DNA of 64,000 nucleotides from Berberis thunbergii. Taxonomy: Eukaryota > Streptophyta > Magnoliopsida > Ranunculales > Berberidaceae. The notes under the pieces are model-generated. The model did not search any database and was not told the DNA's origin. It was given only the letters and a program-made list of their open reading frames with translations. Every line of letters begins with the position of its first letter. Position 1 is the stretch's first letter. This document shows positions 1-13,500 of the stretch, one piece after another. Where the stretch lies: contig QNQO01000454.1 of NCBI GenBank assembly GCA_003290165.1, positions 404,001-468,000 of the forward strand. Reading direction: 5' to 3'. The position numbers and the translations under genes were made by a program.

Positions 1-1395
1 AAGATTTTGGTGTTTAATCTTGATTTGGAAAAGATTTTTGTGTTCACTCGGGTGTAAAGATTTAATTTAGTTGGCGTCTTCTTTACACAAAGGGAAGCAA
101 AAGGCAGGTAAAAAAAGTCTCGTGAAGCACTAGTTATTTCCAATAAATTTTTTGGTAAAACTATTTTATGTGATTATATAGTGGTTTATGTTTTGCAACT
201 TTCCATAATGATTTTAGTGTAAATTTCTTGCTCTTAATTTGATGCTTAAATTTATAATCTTAATTTCTTGATCTTAAATTTATTATACTTACTTAATTTC
301 CTTCTAACACGTTTCTACTATTAATTTCCTTCTAGCACGTTTCTACTATTATACTTCCTTAATTTTTAAATTTATTATACTTCCTTAATTTACTAAATTT
401 ATTCTACTCTTAATTTATTGTTCTTAATTTCCTTAATTCTCCTATAGGAAAGAATTCAAACTTCTCTTTCTTCCTTCACCGCAGGCTCCGTCTATGAAAA
501 AAAAAGTACTTGGGTCAAACTCTATCACATATAGAGTTATACCTAGAATAAAACTTTATAAAGTTTGTATGTTGATCATTACTGATACAACAAATACAAT
601 TATTGATCATTACTTTATGTTGATCATTACTAATCAAACTCATCTTACAATTACTAATCAGATCCGTTAGATCAAATCATACAATTACTAATTCTAAAAA
701 AGGAAGTATCTTGAAAGGATATAATTCTAATTGGAGAGAAATCCTAAACATGTATAATTCTAAAAAAAAAATAAAAAAAATCTTATGTTTGGTGTTTGAG
801 TGATATAAATAATATAGTTTTTATTGCAATCATAACAGGGGCTACGAGCAAGTAATATAAGTGATAGCAAGTATCTTATGTTTTGTGTTTGGTGTTTATA
901 TTCGCTATGGACTTATTCAACTTATCATTTGTCAAGCAATTCATATTTCCATATTCAGTTTGTGCTTCCATCATTGAGTATCATCTTATATATTTTAAGC
1001 ATCTTTATGTATGAACTTTTGTGATTCTATCACTAGGTATGATCTAATATATTTTAAGCATGGTTTTGTAATGGTATTTGCACCAAGCACCAAGCGTTTT
1101 TGCACTAATGTTTTGATGCTTAAAACCATGTCACATTTATTTTCCTTTACTTGAATTCTGTAAAAAAAACAAAAAACAAAAAATAAATAAGTTGTTTTGT
1201 TAGTCGATCTACTTACATTCTGGATTGGTCTATGGGTTCCAATGTGTGCAACGATGTCTTTGAATCCGGATTAAAATAGGAGCCGATATATGGTTATTTG
1301 ACTGTTTGCCACAATAAATGATAAAACATAGAACACCCAACACAAATACATGAATTTTATATAACATGTATGTAGCATTGTTTATCACTTATCAG
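1..1395. other. AT-rich sequence without a recognisable gene
   Basis: This stretch is AT-rich with short local duplications, for example repeated 'cttaattt' and 'cacgtttctactatta' phrases around 300-420. I found no ORF with family features, no TIR pair and no RNA gene in it. Confidence 0.6.
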
Positions 1396-2690
1396 TTTCG
1401 AAAAAAATATCAATGGTTTAGCAGTTAATGTATGTAGCATTTCCTTCACTTATCAGTTATATAACTAATTTCTAGGTAGTGTCAATGGTTCACTCACTGA
1501 TCAAATGTTGTTTTGATTTGTTGTTTTGATTAACGATGGGGTGATTATGATTTATTTTTACATAGGTTGATTGGGGATAAGAAGAATTCAAACGTGGTGA
1601 TTTCGAAGAAGATATGGGGAACCTTATGTTGTGTTTTACTTATAATGGTATGCATGTTCATCTTTTTACAACGTGTCAGTGAATTTTCTTCTTTGTATTG
1701 CATTTTACGTTGATTAATGGTATGCATGTTTACAAGTAATTCCCTTCTTTGTATTGCATTTTAGGTTGATTAATGTGTCAGTGAATTCCATTCAATTTCA
1801 TCCATGGAATGGATGTGGAATTAGAGGGTTAACGGATAGGGTAAGATGATTACAAGTAAGGTTCAAGCCGACATTTGTAGTAGTTCTTATTTATGTCGGA
1901 ATTTGATAATTTGTTTCTTTTATTCTGTATAAGAAAAATATACAACACTCAGAGTATGTTTTTGAATTTTTCAAGTTGTATGTTACAAATATTGCAGGGT
2001 AATTCACTAAAATTTTGTTTATATCGTTTCGAAAAAAATATCAATGGTTTAGCAGTTATGCATGTAGCAACCTTTTACTTATCAGTTATATAACTAATTT
2101 CTTGGTAGTGTCAATGGTTCACTCATTGATCAAAGGTCATTTTGATTTGTTGTTTTGATTAACGATGAGGTGATTATGATTTTTTTACATAGGTTGATTG
2201 GGGAGAAGAAGAATCTGGACCTGGTGATCTCGAAAAAGAAATGGGAACCGTATGTTGTGTTTTACTTATAAGTTATAATGGTATGTATGTTCTTTTTATT
2301 TTTTATTTTTTTGCAATTTCAACTTTTACAACGTGTCAGTGAATTCCTTTCTTTGTATTGGATTTTAGGTCGATTAATGGTATGCATGTTTACAAGTAAT
2401 TCCCTTCTTTGTATTGCATTTTAGGTTGATTAATTTCTTTGATTAACGTGTCAGTGAATTCCATTCAATTTCATCCATGGAAAGGATGTGGAATTGAGGG
2501 TTAGTGGATAGGGTAAGATGAAAAGTAAGGTTGAAGCCGACATTTGTAGTAGTTCTTATTTACGTAGGAATCTGATCATTTGTTTCTTCTATTTTGTATG
2601 AGAAAAAATATACAACACTCATAGAATGTTTCTGATTTTTTCAAGTTATATGTTAAAAAAATTTCAGGGTAATTAAAATTTTGTTTATAT
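1396..2690. repeat. Tandem direct duplication, period 631 bp
   Basis: Copy 1 starts at 1396 and copy 2 at 2027, both with 'tttcgaaaaaaatatcaatg'. The same order of phrases follows in both: the 'gtcagtgaattcc' segments, the 'catccatgga' segment and a closing 'ttttgtttatatc'. Copy 2 has small internal insertions and ends near 2690. No coding capacity is evident. This is a local segmental tandem duplication of unknown origin. Confidence 0.8.
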
Positions 2691-2691
2691 C

Positions 2692-3146
2692 AAGTATGTT
2701 TTACATAGTCCCTTGAGTTGTTGCATGTTATAGCTTTTAAAAATTGTTTTTTGGAGAATACAAAAGGAAAATGAAACTAAATAGTGACTTTAGTTTGAGT
2801 TACAAAATAGGTTGCACTACCTTAAACAAGTTACAAATTAGTTCATAAACAACTACGCTTCTTTTCATCTACGTAAATGAAAAAGATACAAAACAGGTTG
2901 CATGAAGTTCATAAACAAATGAGTTCATACAACACTCAGAGAATGTTTTTGAAATTTTTAGAAGTAATCGTTTTCACAGTGTTAAAAAAAATTGGGGTAA
3001 TTGGCGAAAATTATAAGTATGTTGTACATAATCCCTTGAGTTAGTAAGTGGTCAAATAAGATTACAAGTATGTTTTACACAGTCCCTTATGTTGCTGCAG
3101 ATAAATGTTTTAGCTTATAAAAATGCTTTTGGGAGAATACAAAGCA
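2692..3146. repeat. Further partial direct repeats after the tandem duplication
   Basis: A block at 2692-2772, starting 'aagtatgttttacatagtcc', is repeated in diverged form at 3065-3146. A third fragment lies near 3017. Both copies continue with 'gcttttaaaaa' or 'gcttataaaaa' and 'ggagaataca'. They look like degraded extra copies of the same local repeat family as 1396-2690. Confidence 0.6.
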
Positions 3147-4959
3147 TAAACAAATGAGTTCATACATAGCAAAGTCCCTAAGCTGTGATCTAAAGGCAGA
3201 AATTATATATGTCTATGAAGTGGGAGTGTAAATAATTCAAATTGGTTTAGTTTTGGGTTTCTAAGAAGGGATATATGTTATGGAAAGCCAGAAATCATTG
3301 AGAGTGCTTACCTCAAAACGGTGTACTCATTAATTTGGAAAGTTTTATAACAGAGGTTCAAAGCCCCTTCTTGATTGTTCTTTAATCACTCAGTTCGTCG
3401 AAATACAGAGCAATCTTCATTTGGGCTCCTCTTCAGCCTCCTCTTTATTCTGATTCTTCATTAGGGCTCTCTTCTACTATATATGTTATATGATTGAAAT
3501 TTTTTAATGTTCAGTGCGATTGATAAGGGTAATTTCAATGCTTGGATTACCATTCTTGAATTCTCTAAATTATACTGTATAACTATTGTAAAAAACATAT
3601 AAAATAAATTATCTTCTCAGTTGAGCTGAACCAAAAAAACGAAGTAGTGTCTCAGTTTAACTGAAGCTAAAAAATGAGGTAGTGCAATAATCAAATGAGT
3701 AAACTTATACTTGCATCTCATACATTCACCACCTCAACAGTTGTTTGGTTTTCAATGTAGATGGATTTTGACGTCTTGATATTATTTATTTCAATGATCA
3801 CTTCTTCAACAGAATAGGGACTCCCAGTCTCATCACTAAAGCTGAAAATTCTTGCATTCTAGCCTGTTGATTACTCAGGTTGGTGTTTGTTGATAGTTTC
3901 ATTATGCCTTTTAGTAGCTTCATTATGTACCTTCTACTTTTCACTTTTTTTTAATTAATCCAATGTGTTAAAAGTGTAAAAGTTCACAAATGGGGAAGAG
4001 GTACAAACTTATTAAATTTCACGAAATTTCCCTTTGATGAAACATACCTTATTTGAGTCAACATTTTGTTTTCCTTAACTCTGCAGGTTTAATTATTGGA
4101 AAAAAAGTACTTTCATAGTATGGTGTTCATAGTTGAAATCAGTATGATGTTCATAGTAAGGTGTTCATAGTATGAAATCAGTTGCTATGATTCAATTGTT
4201 TTCTTCTTTTGCATATTCATGGTATGATTCAATTTTTTTTACATGTACAATGTGATTTATTGATATGAACAGTGTGATTTATTGACATGTACAGTGAGAC
4301 TTCAATGTTAGAATATTCCTAGCATACATTAGAATACATTGTTGAATATCCTAGTATACATTTGTATACAGTGTGATTTACACAGTTGATCTCTTGGTGT
4401 CTCTCACGCAAGGGGTTTAATTTTTGTTTCATTTTAGCAGTCTCTCACAGATCTCTCAGCAGACTTCAATTTCATCATTCGCTCAAGCATTCAATTTTTA
4501 GCATTCTCTCAAGTATTTTCAATGGTTATTAAAAGGATGAAAATCCTCAGAGCCATGCCAAGTGATTTTTCAACACAATTAAAGTCATGAGAAACACGAT
4601 AGAAAGATAAGCCATGATGAAAATAATTAACACTGTACGGTAGTGCCAACGGAACAAGGATTATCCTAATATATATACAAAACAAGATGGTGTTTGGGTG
4701 GGAGATAAAAGACGGCTGAGCTTTGTAGGTTTGTGAGTGGTTTTTGTGCAGACAATTGGAAGAAAACTTTACATTGTCATACTTGAATTCTGGTTCAGGT
4801 TGCATTATAGTTGACGTTACTATTGTAAATGGGTTAAGTTTGTAGTAAAGTCGACTACCTCATGAACTTTCTGCTGAAGTGGACTATTAAAAGAAATATG
4901 AATGAATCCAAGATCATTAGTGGCTTTTCATGTTTATTTATTGAGTTAGTCTAGGCAGC
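3147..4959. other. AT-rich sequence without a recognisable gene
   Basis: I see no conserved reading frame, splice-compatible exon chain or terminal repeats. Short tandem phrases such as 'gtgatttattgacatgtaca' recur at 4240-4310. The minus-strand ORF at 4509-4805 has no recognisable motif and I treat it as chance. Confidence 0.55.
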
Positions 4960-5108
4960 CAGGGCAACCAACTATTTTTTTGGCCAGGGTTGGGCTCTTT
5001 CACATTTTTACCCATTCTCTTTAAAATGCAACCACAAACATCAATTATAGAAGGGGTAAAAGTGTAAAGAGCCCCAACCCTGATAAAAAAAAATGGCTAG
5101 TAGCCCTG
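4960..5108. mobile_element. Small palindromic MITE-like element
   Basis: The two halves are inverted copies of each other. The left arm starts 'cagggcaaccaactattttt' and the right arm, read on the other strand, starts 'cagggctactagccattttt'. Both go on through 'cagggttggg' and 'gctctttcacatttttaccc' or a close variant. The whole is about 149 bp. I could not find a convincing target duplication, so the superfamily is open; the CAGGG termini would suit hAT. Confidence 0.55.
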
Positions 5109-5648
5109 ACTCTCCAGAATTGGGGTTATTTATTTGATTGGCAATTTTTTATTGTCATCTAAGTCAATCTCATGCATTTATTAATTAATTTATTGAGATT
5201 GTCATTCAATTCTTAGTGCATATTATTTATTATTTGCCTGAAATCTTTTGCATGATCAAGATACACATACTAGTGAGTTGTAAGCTAACTTGAAGTTTTA
5301 AGGGTTGCACAATGAGTAGAAAATGTCAATATTTATGCGAAGCCTTAGAATTAAAATGTTAAGCCTATGAAAACTCAAGTATTTCTTTTTGTGATTAAAT
5401 CATAAAGGTATTCCTCATTAGTTGTTAATAGGTTACAAGAAAAATTTTGTATTTGTATTCCATACCAATCTTAACTGTGAGCCGAATGATTCTTATCTAT
5501 ATCTCTTAGGGGGAGCCCTAACCTGGATTTAGGGGGAGTCGTGCCTAGACTCTGCCCATAATGGACTTTGTGAACTCTTAACATAGACAAGGGCAGAAGT
5601 AATCAAAAGTAAAAAAATAAAATAATAAGTCAAGACAATTTTTCTAAA
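5109..5648. other. Non-coding AT-rich sequence
   Basis: No gene or repeat boundary is visible here. It lies between the small MITE and the coding-like block that precedes the Tat-type retroelement. Confidence 0.5.
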
Positions 5649-6027
5649 GTGAAAATGAAGGATTTAGGTAAAATTCATATTGCAATTGAAGTTGTGATAT
5701 TTGATAATGATGAGTACGTTGATATGGTTGTAAATGTTCGACGAAATGTTTCTAAGAGAAGTTTGATTGAAGAAAGCAAAGAAAAAGGAAGATACAAGCA
5801 AAAACAGAAAAAGTGGAAATGGGGTAGGTGAAAAAGGAAGTTTCGTCTACAATGTTCCCAGCAACCATCTATCAAAGGAGTTGGATTTCGATGAGTTGTC
5901 CCGTGCACACGGTCGAGGTGTCTATGGTGTAAATTTTGGGTCATTTGCTCCAATGGTACTATTGTTGTTTTTGGAAAAGATCGTGAAGAAGAAGAAGTTA
6001 GGGTTGTCTCCACAATTTCCTGAAGTG
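5649..6027 (+). pseudogene. Unrecognised coding-like fragment left of the Tat-type element
   Basis: Two overlapping frames (60 and 94 codons) give a peptide with the segment VVIFDNDEYVDMVVNVRRN followed by a lysine-rich stretch. I do not recognise the family. A second, diverged version of the same segment (VLILDDDDN, then VDMLVDIQRNFSK) lies at 19475-19580, just past the other end of the retroelement. That resemblance argues that both are remnants of a real, perhaps repeated, coding sequence. The frame is broken and no start or splice structure can be defended. Confidence 0.35.
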
Positions 6028-6032
6028 ATAGG

Positions 6033-6585
6033 TGATGATACATCAAAATAGATCGACATCGCGGCCATACACGTGACAGAGAACAACCATCACGAGGATC
6101 TGGCATCTCATCTACTGGGCCAACTCGTAAAATCCAAGAAGGTTAAAACCAATCGTAAAGGCCCGAACAACGCCCATTATAGGAAGATATAATCGAAGCC
6201 CAAATCCAGACCTGCACGAATCAAATTCCAAATCCAGGCCCGATATGAGTTATCTCATAAAGAAGAGGAATGTTGCACAAAAAGAGTCGTGGAGGGAGTT
6301 ACGCCTCCATAAAAGAGGAGGTTGTTGCGAGAAACATCTCTTTCCATTGCCCCTCACATACTTAAGTCACGCAGAGAATTAACCGTGACCATTATAAAAA
6401 GTAAAGGGAACATTAGACAAAGGTATGCAACTTTAACTAAGTTTTGTCCAGATTTATTTCCTTCTTCAAATAAAGTCGTTGACTTAAGCATCGAAGTGCC
6501 TTCGGCCACCAAAAAGGTGGTCTTTGGCAGTTTAACATCTGTTTTGCAAGTCAAACTCCCAGGAGGACGAGATTTGGATGCATCA
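6033..6585 (+). repeat. 5' LTR of the Tat-type element
   Basis: This 553-bp block is repeated in the same orientation at 18929-19467, with many substitutions and small indels. It carries a TATA-like TATAAAAA at 6393-6400; the 3' copy has the equivalent TATAAAAG near 19276. The amount of divergence indicates an old insertion. Confidence 0.8.
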
Positions 6586-6586
6586 G

Positions 6587-6608
6587 TTTGGTGTCATCTG
6601 TGGGGAAC
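6587..6608 (+). other. Candidate primer-binding site
   Basis: Directly after the 5' LTR lies 'tttggtgtcatctgtgggga', a variant of the conserved sequence that follows the 5' LTR in many plant Gypsy elements. The tRNA it pairs with was not determined. Confidence 0.45.
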
Positions 6609-6667
6609 GACGAGTTTCCTTTCTAAAAAGAAGATCCACAGTTGTGAAGTTCACCAAAATTTGATAA

Positions 6668-7865
6668 ATGATCAATGAGCTGTCAGAACAAATGACACAC
6701 TCTACAGATCCTCAATCCAGCGACGATCACAAGAACCCTTCTACTGGCGACAATGTATCACAAGCAGGTTGCGAACAAGATGCAGCTCAAATCATCAGAC
6801 CAATGGCACCCAAGAATCGAGTTCCACAACATACAATAGCTAAGACATTCGGCAACGTTGCCACGGATCCTCGAGTAGACATGCGTATGGTCCAAATGAA
6901 CCACATGACGAAAATGCTAGAAAAACTCACCTAGGAGCGCATTCAATTAGCTGATCCTATCCAAGCGCAACCCCAATAGAACTCCATGAAGAATTGGGAG
7001 GATCTGAAGTGGCCCCCAAAGTGCGGGGACCCCTTCATGCATGACAATGGCAAGTACTACGCATACCACAAGGAGGGTGGCCACGATACCAACAACTGCA
7101 AGAGTATGAGGTATGAAATTGAGTATTGGATCCGCAGAGGCAAACTGAAGGAATTCCTGAACTCTTAAAAGCGGCCAGAATGAATCGAGGATAGGGGGAG
7201 TCAGTTAAAGAGATAGACAATGACACCCCAGGGATAATCTATTTCCTTCATGGGGTCAGACCGAATGAAGACCAGTCGTACATGTCTCGCAAGCGGACCT
7301 TACTGGAGATGCGGACACATCCCGCAGACGAGAACATACACATCTGCCACTCAAAGATTCAGAGTCCCATTCCCACCTTGACCTTTATGGACAAAGACCT
7401 CAAAGGAGTCCGAGCTCCACACAACAATGCCCTAATCATCTCGGTCTCCATAGCAAGGTGGGATGTAAAAAAAACTCTGGTGGATACAGGAAGCTCGCAC
7501 AACATCTTGTTTTATAGTGCGTACCGCAGCATGGACTTCAAGGTGGAAAACCTGACACCCTTGGATCACCCGCTGATTGGATTCAGCGAGGATAAATGCT
7601 TCCCCCTCGGAAAGATAAGGTTAGCAACAGTTGCAAAGGAGCCACATTAATAAAGGTTGTGTTTCTGGATTTTATGGTGGTAGATGTGCCATCAACCTAC
7701 AACCTTATCTTGGGAAGACCATGGCTCCACCAGATGGAAACAGTAGTCTCCACCCTTCACCAGTGCGTTAAGTATACCGCTAACCACTCCGAAGGGACAA
7801 TACGTGAAGACCAACTTACGACACGAGGTTGCCATTACGCCGCACTGAAACGGATAAAATGCTCC
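6668..7865 (+). pseudogene. Gag zinc-finger and aspartic protease remnants
   Basis: The plus-strand frames give, in order, a polar gag segment (6668-6934), a gag tail with the knuckle-like YYAYHKEGGHDTNNCKSM near 7047-7110, and a retropepsin domain. The retropepsin has the catalytic triplet in LVDTGSSHNILF (about 7480-7515) and the flap-side motif YNLILGRPWLHQM (about 7700-7735). The frame breaks at stops near 6933 and 7168 and shifts near 7640. In Gypsy elements these domains sit upstream of reverse transcriptase, which is missing here. It is a degenerate Gag-PR region of the Tat-type element and not a functional gene. Confidence 0.75.
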
Positions 7866-9129
7866 CAGATCTAACTACATCTTGCAGAGCAACCTGAATT
7901 AGTGCTAGGCAAAATGACGGTTGGGACATCACATTTAAGCGACATGGGTGCAATAAGCTCCTCCTCCCAGCGTAACGGAGAAGCTAGGGCAAACAGGATA
8001 CATCCCCTCGACGTTTCATCGATACAGAGATTGACCCCTCTACAAGGTTTACTCTTCATTAACCTCTAAAATGCCTCAACAAGTCCGCTGGACGATCCAC
8101 AAGAGCAACCCAAATTCACTTCAAGGCCAGGATCAATTTCTCACTGTCAACAGTTAGTCTACTTTCAGTCGTATGTTTCCCTTTCCATAGTCACAGTGCT
8201 GCCAAGCAAGGCCACTTTTCCCATGAACATCGCCTGGTGTGACTGAAAGATACCACACCTTGAAGTATCGCACATCGGCTAACACATCGATCAACCATTG
8301 GTTAGCAACGGGATCCATGCTCGCACGGACGCAAGCGGCACGAAGTAACACCAAGGCATCTCCCTTGGTAGCAAATCCATACTACTCCGCGATATGAGAA
8401 GAAATTACGAGACCTCATTAGATCAACTATGTGCCCACCCAGAACAGGTGACCACGCGTAACAGCAACTATCGTCGTGCCTGATCAGTGCAAATGACAGA
8501 ACATTCGAGGATTCCATCGCAGAGCTTATCAGTGCAAATGACAGAACATTCAGGAGATAAGCTCTGCGAGAGATAATGCCTACAACAATTGGAAGACACC
8601 ATTATATAGGCGTAATGGTTCACCAAACAGACCTCCTGCATTAACTGCTAAGCATTGAATACCGTGTGGAAAATGAAAAGACGACGGTTCCCAAGGAGAG
8701 TGCGCAAACCACGTTCGCTCAATTAATGGCACTACACGCAACCCCATCAATTCACGGGGAGTAACCAGTACTCAACCGTCCCGCAGCCTATGTCGTACAC
8801 GTGTCACCACGTGATCTATGCCATACACATTGCGCAACCGTACAGGAAACCCTAACTCTTCCTTTGTGGGCCCAAAGGCTCGATCCACTCGACCCACCAT
8901 TCAAACAATATTATGCTACATGCTAGGCACGAGCTCAAATCCAAAGTAGCCTTGACGCACGGATCGTACCTACAGATCATTGTTTGTTTTAAGGCAATGT
9001 TATCCACACAGTGCACGACACTAGTAGACATGGGTTTGCACGCCCTCAAACGGGTGGAACCCCTCTCCAACCGGGCAATCTTAGTCAGCCTAAGCTGATG
9101 ACGATTACTTCTAGTTTCTTAAGACACCT
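7866..9129. other. Internal region of the Tat-type element, no domain seen
   Basis: Base composition is richer in GC than the flanks. All frames are short and full of stops. A pol region could once have lain here, but no reverse transcriptase, RNase H or integrase motif is visible. A 28-bp phrase beginning 'atcagtgcaaatgacagaac' is repeated at about 8482 and 8528. Confidence 0.5.
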
Positions 9130-9990
9130 AGTTTGCTCAGCGCGGATCTCGATGGTCTAGGAAGTGGGAGTCTAATCAGTGCTATCACGTCTGGTGACGA
9201 TGACTTGCCAGGGATCATTGCCCCCCTTCGCGGTCAATGATCGTCGAACCCAATCGGGTAAGCCTAGCTGGTGACGACTAACAACAAAAGCTTCTTATCA
9301 AAGCTCAGACCTGTAGCCCCACTGCGCGGGTGTAGATGGTTTGGAAGGTGGGAGCCTAGTCAATTCTGAACTGATTCTGACTGCTCACCACGGGACAACA
9401 ATTTTTCAGCATGGCCACCAAATTACCAACCCTGGACTTGTAGGACCTACTGGTGGATATAGATAGTTTAGAAGATGGGTGCCTAGTCAATCCCGAACTG
9501 ATTTTGACGGCTCACCATGGGACCACTACTTTTTAGTGTAGCCACCGAATCACCAACCTTGGACTTGTAGCCCTCATTGCGCGGGGGTAGATAGATGGGA
9601 ACCTAGTTAGTTGCTAGCTAATTTGACGGCTTTCCACGGGACCACTATTTTTCAACGTGGCCGCCGAAAACTCCAAAATTTGTAGCTTGATGTGCACAAA
9701 TGTACATGATTTGGAAGGTGGGAGCTTAGTCAGTCCCAAACTGATCTCGTCGGCTTGCCACAGGACCACTGCTTTTCAACCAAATCGTTGAACCCTTTTT
9801 ACTCGAACTTGTAGCCCCCGTCATGCGGGTATAGATGGTTCAAAAGGTGGGAGACTAGTCAGACCCTAACTGATGTTGACGGCTTGCCACGGGACAACTG
9901 CTCTTCAACGTAGTTTCCAAGTCCTTACTCCTTGAACCTGTAGTCCACGTCGTTCGGAAATAAATGGTTTGGAAGGTGGGAGCCCCACAC
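9130..9990. repeat. Degenerate tandem array, units of about 115-132 bp
   Basis: About seven units recur. Each has a 'tgtagccc' start (near 9310, 9438, 9565, 9680, 9806 and 9938), a 'gcgcgggtgtagatggttt' block, 'aaggtgggagcctagtca' and 'acgggaccac'. Tandem arrays in the non-coding part of Tat-lineage elements are known and have been linked to satellite DNA origin. Confidence 0.75.
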
Positions 9991-10559
9991 AGCTCGCCAA
10001 GCGACCCTCGATCTGTTTCAAAACAGTGGTTGGCAAGTCAAATCTAGCTCAATCAGTGTCTTTACGCTCAAACAAACTGGCACCCTATTACCAGCAAAGG
10101 TCACTCGAGTTGCTACATAGATTGTACGGCCAATGCCCAAATAAACGCTACATAGTGTGTTTGCCCGAGCTTACGACACCTTACTCGGCACAACCGCTAT
10201 GACGTATACACTCTCCCATCACAACTCACCCATAGCAGCAGTTACAGCCGACCAATCTGACAAGCAAGGCAAGCCTTAAGCAGCTTACCTTGGGGACAAG
10301 ACACAGCTCTGGCAACTCGACCCCCAGCTAAATTGTCTGCTACATGCCAACTATTAGACATGACTACGCAACAATGACCATGAGTCATTTGCAACGTAAA
10401 GCGGTCAAGCTCTCTACTACAAACAAACCATTCGACGTTCTATTGATTCAACCTACCTATGTCAAAGAAAGACGACAAGGCGAAACGAAAAGCATGCAAT
10501 AGAGACGACAAACACAAAATGAATAAAACTATTTTTTTTATTAACGGTCGACAAAATGG

Positions 10560-13500
10560 GTAAAAAAGTACAGAGTTCACTCCTTATCAGGAGAAGGTAC
10601 AGAAACAGAAGAATGAGCATGAGCTACGTCAACACGCACCACGGCCTGGGCATCAGGATCCAAACTATCCTCCTCGTCCGGCGATGCAAAGGCAACGGAC
10701 AAGTCTACATACGACATCTTCTTGTAACGAACGAGATCCCATTCTGGATGTTCCTCCTTCATTAGAGCCAGCAGCTCCAGCCTGCCGTGTACAACCCAAC
10801 GGAACTCGCATATGCCTTGTTCCTGCAGAAGTTCTTCCTCCAGCGCCTCCGAGTCAGCAAGTTCACACTCCAACTGCTCCAACTTGTCAGTCAACGCGTC
10901 AACCCTAAACTGCTTCATGGACAGATTACTTTTCACAGCACTGAGCTCATGCAACTTTAGTTCGAGCTGGTCCTCAGCCGTCCTTGCCTCTCGAATTCCA
11001 GTTGCTGCTTCTTAACAGCCCATTCGACCTCCTTTGAAGCATTTTCTTCAGCAAGAGACTCTAGTTCATAATGTGCCTTAGCCGCAACTTCCCATGTAGC
11101 CTCTGCGTCTCGGCAGACCTGGTTCAATTTCTTCTAGATCATGCTCAGGGGCATCCAGATGAGCCCTCTGAGTCTCGGCAGCCATGGCTGACTGCTCCAG
11201 CCTCTTATCTTCAGCTTGCTTCTGCAACCAATCAATTTCATAGAGCGCATCAGAATACAACGCTTGCATGTACGAGAAGACACGCTCCATGGTGTATACT
11301 GTGATACTTTTGTGTGGGCGAACCTGAGGGGGAGGGTGCGGGGGAGGCCCATGATGGAGAAGTCCAATAGGCCCGTTGATCCCAAGAGAGGTTGGGCGAG
11401 GTACCAAGGGGAGATTATAGTCCCACATTGACTAGGTGAGGGAAGGGGATGTGTTATATATGTACGAGGTTGGAGCTGCAAAGTACTACGCATTTTAAAG
11501 TTGGGCGAGCCTTGGGCCCAAAGCGGACAATATAGTAATTTGTGGATCAGGTCGTGATAGAATGGTATCAGAGTCGGACCTAGCCGAAAGTGTCCCAACT
11601 AGGATGTTGGGTTCACTTGGGGGGTGGATTATGATAGCCTTGTGTGGGCGGACCTAAGAGGGATGCCGCGGGAGAGGCTCATGATGGCGAAGCCCAATAG
11701 GCCCGTGGATCCCAAGAGGGGTTGGGCGAGCTACCAATGGGAGATTATAGTCCCACATCACCTAGGCGAGGGAAGGGGATGTGCTATATATGTACGAGGT
11801 TGGATCAACAAAGTACTATGCGTTTTAAAGTTGTGCGGGCCTTGGGCCCAAAGCGAACAATATAGTACTCTGTGGATCGGGTCACGACATATACCCTCTC
11901 ACAAGCCACCTCGAATTTTGTCCCAGCAACGGCCACCTGGCTCAAGTAGACATACCCAACATAAGGTACTTTAAACCCTTGTCCATACACCCTTCCAGCG
12001 TATCCTCATTGGGCTTCAGAGTGCAATCCATCAGCCAGCTATGACACTTGCTTATATGCTTGCTCGAAGCATGCTCCACGTCAACTTCTTGGTGTCAGAC
12101 CTGAGAACTCATCCTCACCAATTCTGGTCCAAACAAACTTATCCGCGCATCCGGATGAAGCCTTCCTGGATCAGGAATCACGCCAACACCACCCTTTGCA
12201 TTTACCACTATTTTTAGGCTCTCTCCGGCGGCCTTTCCCTTGTCACGAATAGCCGACCCTTTAGTGTGAGACGACTCAACAGGCTCAAGAAGAAAATGAG
12301 GAAACGAATTATCCAAAGGACCCTCCAACACTTCTAATTGTGACCTGGAATGAGAGGGCGAATAGTGCGGACCACAATAAACATGGCTTGTTCCATGTCC
12401 ACTTTTAGACGGCACGCCAATGGGACGATTAGATTCTACAACCTTAGGCGAACCTTCACTGAAGCCTTCTACTACCCCGCGCGAATCAGCACCAGTATGA
12501 GCCGCCATTGCAACCCGCACTATACGCTCATTCAAAGCTTCGGCCTGCTCATCACTAAGATTTGACCTGTTTTCAACCCTTGCAAACTGCAGGTAATCCT
12601 TCTCCCAGCCGGACACATCAATCTCTGCCCTGACAGCTGATCAGACTCTCGCACCCCCTGGAGTGGGTCGTGCTAAAGGCAACCCAGATCAAACACGAGA
12701 CCTCTTTGAACTCACAAAAGAGGCAAGCGTTTCAGACGATTGTTTTACGTCAGACAAAATGAGACTTTTGGCCCAGCGACCTTCCTCTTCCTAAAAAGGG
12801 CCCCATCCTCTGACTTGAGTCGCGACGCTCAATAAACGGTGAGGGCCACGTACCAATTTTCCCACAACCTACTATGAATGAAGTTAGAAACGCTTATGAC
12901 ATTCACCACGTTCTTCTTCGACAAGCCGCGAAACGTTTCCATAGTGTCTTGCTTCTCTAGGGTAAGGGGAGTAGTGGGAAACCTTCCTGCAAATAAACAC
13001 AAGCGATGATCAGCTAGCTTGCAATCAAGTATCAAAGTCAAGAGAAAAATTTGAACTTACGAAGTGGCATGAACTCTCGTTAGAGCGGACGACCCTTGCA
13101 CCAAAAATACTTCAAATCCGCAGGGGCTAAAAAGTAGTACTTCTGCGAGAACTTAAAATCATCGAGCAAATTCATGAAACAAGCCGGCGACATCACCTTA
13201 CAGATGACATTACTCATCGGTTGAAGAAAAATCAACAACTGGATTACTCGCGGAGTCATGCAGACGCCAGCCTCCTTCGCCCTAAAATAAGAATGAGAAG
13301 GATGATCCTATATCCATTAGGCCCCAACTGAGCCAGAGGAATCCCCAAAAGATCTAAGAATTCCTAGATGACATCTAGAATAGGAAAATGCACTCCGATT
13401 TGAAGCATCCATCGATGCAAATAGATTAACCCAGCCGGTGGCGACATTGGCATATGGTCATCCTCCAGGACATACAATGGTAGGTCCTCAGGGACCCCAA

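Noticed and set aside
9969..10202. Plus-strand 77-codon ORF
   Set aside because: It overlaps the end of the tandem array and has no recognisable domain.
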